From: Bimuria novae-zelandiae CBS 107.79
Lineage: Eukaryota; Ascomycota; Dothideomycetes; Pleosporales; Didymosphaeriaceae
DNA length: 64,000 nucleotides
Assembly (NCBI GenBank): GCA_010015655.1
Contig: ML976700.1
Span: 314,390-378,389 of the forward strand
Direction of reading: 5' to 3'
Shown here: positions 61,191-64,000 of the stretch, in pieces
How positions within the stretch are numbered: position 1 is the first letter of the stretch
How the letters are laid out: each line of letters begins with the position of its first letter
Notes under the pieces: generated by a model
What the model saw: only the letters and a program-made list of their open reading frames with translations
The model's database searches: none
What the model was told of the DNA's origin: nothing
Program-made: the position numbers and the translations under genes

Positions 61191-62897
61191 TCTATTCTTT
61201 TTAATATAAGTAGGCTAGGTAATTCCTATTATAATCTAGCTATTTAATTTATTATAGGTAACTAGGGCTTATGCCCTCTGTCTATTAGCTTTCTATAGTT
61301 ACTATTAATCCTAAGTTTATCCCTTTAAGATACTAGCCTATAGCTTTTTTATACACTTCGTGTATTTAGTATTTATTATTAAAGTATGTTTACTAGCCTA
61401 ATTTCTTATAATAGCGTGCCTATTTGTCTAGGAAATATTTATAGTAAGTTATTATTAGTTTATAGTTATTAATAAACTTATAGTTAGGGTTTCTTAGCGA
61501 TATTGCTACTTATACCTTTTTTATCTAATATGATTAGTAATCTTTCTCGCTACAAAGCAACTAGGCTATCCTTTTATATTATTTTTAATTTTTAATCTAC
61601 TATTCCAGTACTAGTACATTTTATTAGTACTTTATAGTGAACTTATAGATTATTATAGCTCTTAGTCCTTTAAGTTTAATCTTTTACGTATATTTTTAGG
61701 GCGTAAATATCTAGCTATTACATACCTAGTACTTTCCTTTTAATAGTTAAAGAAGGACATTATACTCCAGTACTATTCTTTATTCTATTTCTTTTAGTGC
61801 CTCTAGAACCTTTAGTTCTATATTAAAGACTTTATCTTTATTAGTTTTTAGTAGTATAGGTGTTAGTGCCCGTAGCGTAGCTATTACTACTTAAATAATC
61901 TAAGCTCTCTTACTTTATCCTTTATTATTCTTTAAATAATTCCTTTAGAAGTAACCTTATTCCCTACATTTTAGGCAAGTTTTTCGTTAAAGCATTATTT
62001 TTATTCTTAGTTAAATAGTCTATTATTATAGCCCTTCTACCACTTCCTTAGTTTCTATTCTTGGGCTTTATTAGCTATTATAATGTCTTTATTCCAGTCC
62101 TTCTATAGTTTCTAAAAAATTTAATATTAGGTTAAATATAATAGCCTTTTCGCTTTTCTAACTATTATTTATAAAGTTAATTATGAATTTATATGGCTAG
62201 CTTTATACGTTTTTCTAAGTTATCTACTTTATTATAGTAAGTAAGTTTATCCTTAACGCTTCCCTTTAGCTTATTATAATAAGTTACTTAAAGTAGAACG
62301 TTATTTTAGTTAATCTTAACTTATAGACGTCTAAACTTAACTATATAGACACTAGCTAATTTAGTTTATTTAAGTCTTTATATCTTGCGTTTAGCTTATT
62401 ATTCTTTATTAACTTCTTTAAATATAATTTATATCTATTCCTTAAAAGATGCCTAGTCCTTAAATACCTTTTTAGTTTTATTATTATATTCTAAGGTATT
62501 ATCTTTATTCTCTAAGTAGTTCTTAATAAGGGGTTAAAGCTATTTAGCTGCCTTATCCTTTATATGCATGCAAACTATAAGAACCTTAAATTATTTAGTC
62601 TTGAAAATATTTTTATTATAGTAATATTAAATTTCTATATTTATAAGAAACGCCTTAAGTCCTTTTTATTTACCTTTATAAACCTTAAGAACCTTAGAAG
62701 ATATCCTTTTTATAATTATAGTAGCTAAAACGTAAGCTATTAACTTAGCTAACTACTCTTTAAGCTATTATATCTTATTAGCCTAATTAGCTAATACTAT
62801 TATAGTATTTATAGTTAGTCTAAAAGTCGCGCTTCCTGTTAGAACCCTTATTATAGTAGCTATTATAGCTATTTTGTTGTCTTAGACCTTTAGACAG
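61191..62897. other. AT-rich decayed DNA, unclassified
   Basis: 1.7 kb with stops in all frames and the same TpA-rich texture as the transposon relics. I could not match any motif on either strand. The block ends abruptly at a TTAA. Confidence 0.5.
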
Positions 62898-62901
62898 TTA
62901 A
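62898..62901 (+). repeat. TTAA at the boundary, candidate piggyBac insertion site
   Basis: The TTAA is followed directly by AGTGTTATCCCCCGCAGGG, where the composition switches from AT-rich relic to balanced DNA, 176 bp before the transposase ATG. Consistent with the left end of a piggyBac insertion; no right end is visible to confirm it. Confidence 0.4.
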
Positions 62902-63073
62902 AGTGTTATCCCCCGCAGGGCCTGAATCTGCCGTACACGGGCCACATATGAATGGCCAATTAGATGAAAGCGTTCGAAACCTCCAAACCTTGCATCGTGA
63001 TGTCAGCAATTCCCAAAAATCGTCAATTACCAGCTAAAATAAACCTTTTTTAGAAGCTCTACCATCTGCAACT

Positions 63074-64000
63074 ATGCCTAAAGGTGCCGTGACGCTGAGC
63101 AATGATGCCGACTTCGTCAGGTACACAAAGTACTCGAAAAAAGCTGGTGTTTTGCCCAATCTGCCAAAGGATCCGCCACCCGACTGGCAACCGCTCAAGA
63201 TCAACAACCCACGTATTTTTGGTGAGGCGGAGATACCTGAAGGTATCGCGGGGGATCCTATTTCCCTATTCGAGTTGTTTTTTGACGTCGACGTCCTCGA
63301 TAGTATCGCCCACCATACGAATCGCCACGCTGAGTTGCTCCGGCAAGCGCCCTCGCAGGAATATTGTAGAGACTGGAAACCGACGTCACCGGCAGAGTTG
63401 TACACGTACTTTGCAATCATCGTCTATATGGGAGTCCATCGCGAACCGTCACTGAAGGAGTATTGGCAGCCGGGCCATGTGAACGCGCCTACGCACAAGA
63501 TAGGTCAGTACATGCCGCAAAAGCGATGGGAGCAGCTCGACAGATATCTCTATTGCGCTGAGGTTGAGCAGAAGTTCTCTTCACCATTCGGACGCGTGTG
63601 GGAGTTGTCGGAGACTCTGCGTGAGCGCAGCTTCAAGTATTGGAAGCCCGGCAAGCACCTCTGCGTTGACGAGGCAATTGCGAGATTTACTGGCCGCGCC
63701 AGCGAGGTCGTGATAATCAAGACGAAGCCGACACCAGAGGGCTTCAAAATCTGGTGTTTGGCCAACGATGGATACCTGATAAACTGGTTATTTCATGCTA
63801 GAGGTGCTAGCCGAGGGCCTGTTAACTTACTGAGTCCTGCGGACGAAGCTTCTGCGTCCTTTACGCCCACTGAGTCGTTGCCCATCAGTCTCGTACTCGC
63901 TGTTGACGCTGCTGAGCAGCGACGCTTTCCGCCGAATCTCCATATTGTTTGGGACGACAATCTCTTCAACACCATCCCCATGCTCGAATACCTGAGATCC
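63074..64000 (+). CDS. piggyBac-like transposase (DDE_Tnp_1_7 type), partial at window end
   Basis: An uninterrupted frame of 309 codons from the ATG at 63074 runs off the window. PiggyBac enzymes cut and paste at TTAA sites. The N-terminal half contains family-like blocks: DPISLFELFFDVDVLDSIA, the PAELYTYFAIIVYMGVHREP segment, a conserved YW, and RWEQLDRYLYCAE. The catalytic core shows the first aspartate in HLCVDEAIARFTGRAS and the second in HIVWDDNLF; the third would lie beyond the window. There is no RIP damage, and the GC content is normal. The start is the first ATG after the AT-rich block, with a leader of about 170 bp. It could be an active element or a domesticated gene; the right end is needed to decide. 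Confidence 0.88.
   Translation, partial: MPKGAVTLSNDADFVRYTKYSKKAGVLPNLPKDPPPDWQPLKINNPRIFGEAEIPEGIAGDPISLFELFFDVDVLDSIAHHTNRHAELLRQAPSQEYCRDWKPTSPAELYTYFAIIVYMGVHREPSLKEYWQPGHVNAPTHKIGQYMPQKRWEQLDRYLYCAEVEQKFSSPFGRVWELSETLRERSFKYWKPGKHLCVDEAIARFTGRASEVVIIKTKPTPEGFKIWCLANDGYLINWLFHARGASRGPVNLLSPADEASASFTPTESLPISLVLAVDAAEQRRFPPNLHIVWDDNLFNTIPMLEYLRS

Overview
The window looks like nuclear DNA of a filamentous ascomycete (Pezizomycotina), most likely a Dothideomycete. Protein-coding genes carry many short introns of about 45 to 115 nt with GT-AG ends and CTAAC-type branch sites. Recognisable proteins are fungal (exportin CRM1, a NUC-2/Pho81 SPX-ankyrin protein, an Rsp5/HulA HECT ligase, an Mcp2-type ABC1 kinase). 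The transposons are fungal Copia, Gypsy and pogo/Fot1 relics riddled with C-to-T changes in CpA context, the signature of repeat-induced point mutation (RIP). The class assignment is an inference; the RIP pattern and splice structure are visible directly.

The layout is bipartite. Positions 1-8,700 and about 38,400-62,900 are AT-rich blocks of mutated transposons. Between them, about 8,700-38,400 is a gene island of normal base composition. A second GC-balanced segment starts at about 62,898 and carries an uninterrupted piggyBac-like transposase that runs off the window end.

Left block: a Copia relic (1-3,430, + strand), then a Gypsy chromovirus relic (about 3,870-8,135) that has lost its 5' part but keeps RT, RNase H, integrase, a chromodomain and a 161-bp 3' LTR behind a purine tract.

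Gene island, in order: a hypothetical gene with one in-frame stop (-); exportin CRM1 (+, 9 exons); NUC-2/Pho81 phosphate sensor (+, 10 exons, start codon split by an intron); Mcp2/Cqd2-like mitochondrial ABC1 kinase (+); Rsp5-type HECT ubiquitin ligase (+, 8 exons); a structurally complete Tc1/mariner element (-) with 63-bp inverted repeats and TA duplication; a GPI-anchored eight-cysteine protein (+); a hypothetical protein (-); a decayed multi-exon gene (+); and a fusion of a fungal 7-TM rhodopsin-like domain to a fucose-permease-type MFS transporter (+). The genes form no operon or obvious pathway. NUC-2 (phosphate sensing), Rsp5 (transporter ubiquitination) and the receptor-transporter fusion all touch nutrient uptake, but nothing in the sequence links them.

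Right block: a pogo/Fot1 relic with complete inverted repeats (38,514-40,375); a Gypsy relic (about 40,378-45,386); an outer Gypsy element (45,392-59,207) whose first-listed LTR is intact and whose other LTR is interrupted by a complete inner Gypsy element (52,336-59,125, 438-bp LTRs, CTAAG duplication); and, inside the outer element, an almost unmutated solo LTR (46,204-46,578, GAAGA duplication). A second pogo relic lies at 59,510-61,188. The most unusual item is a + strand reading frame at 52,905-53,501 inside the minus-oriented inner Gypsy. It encodes a basic segment, a textbook Zn(II)2Cys6 spacing and a coiled coil. A decayed counterpart occupies the same place in the outer element.
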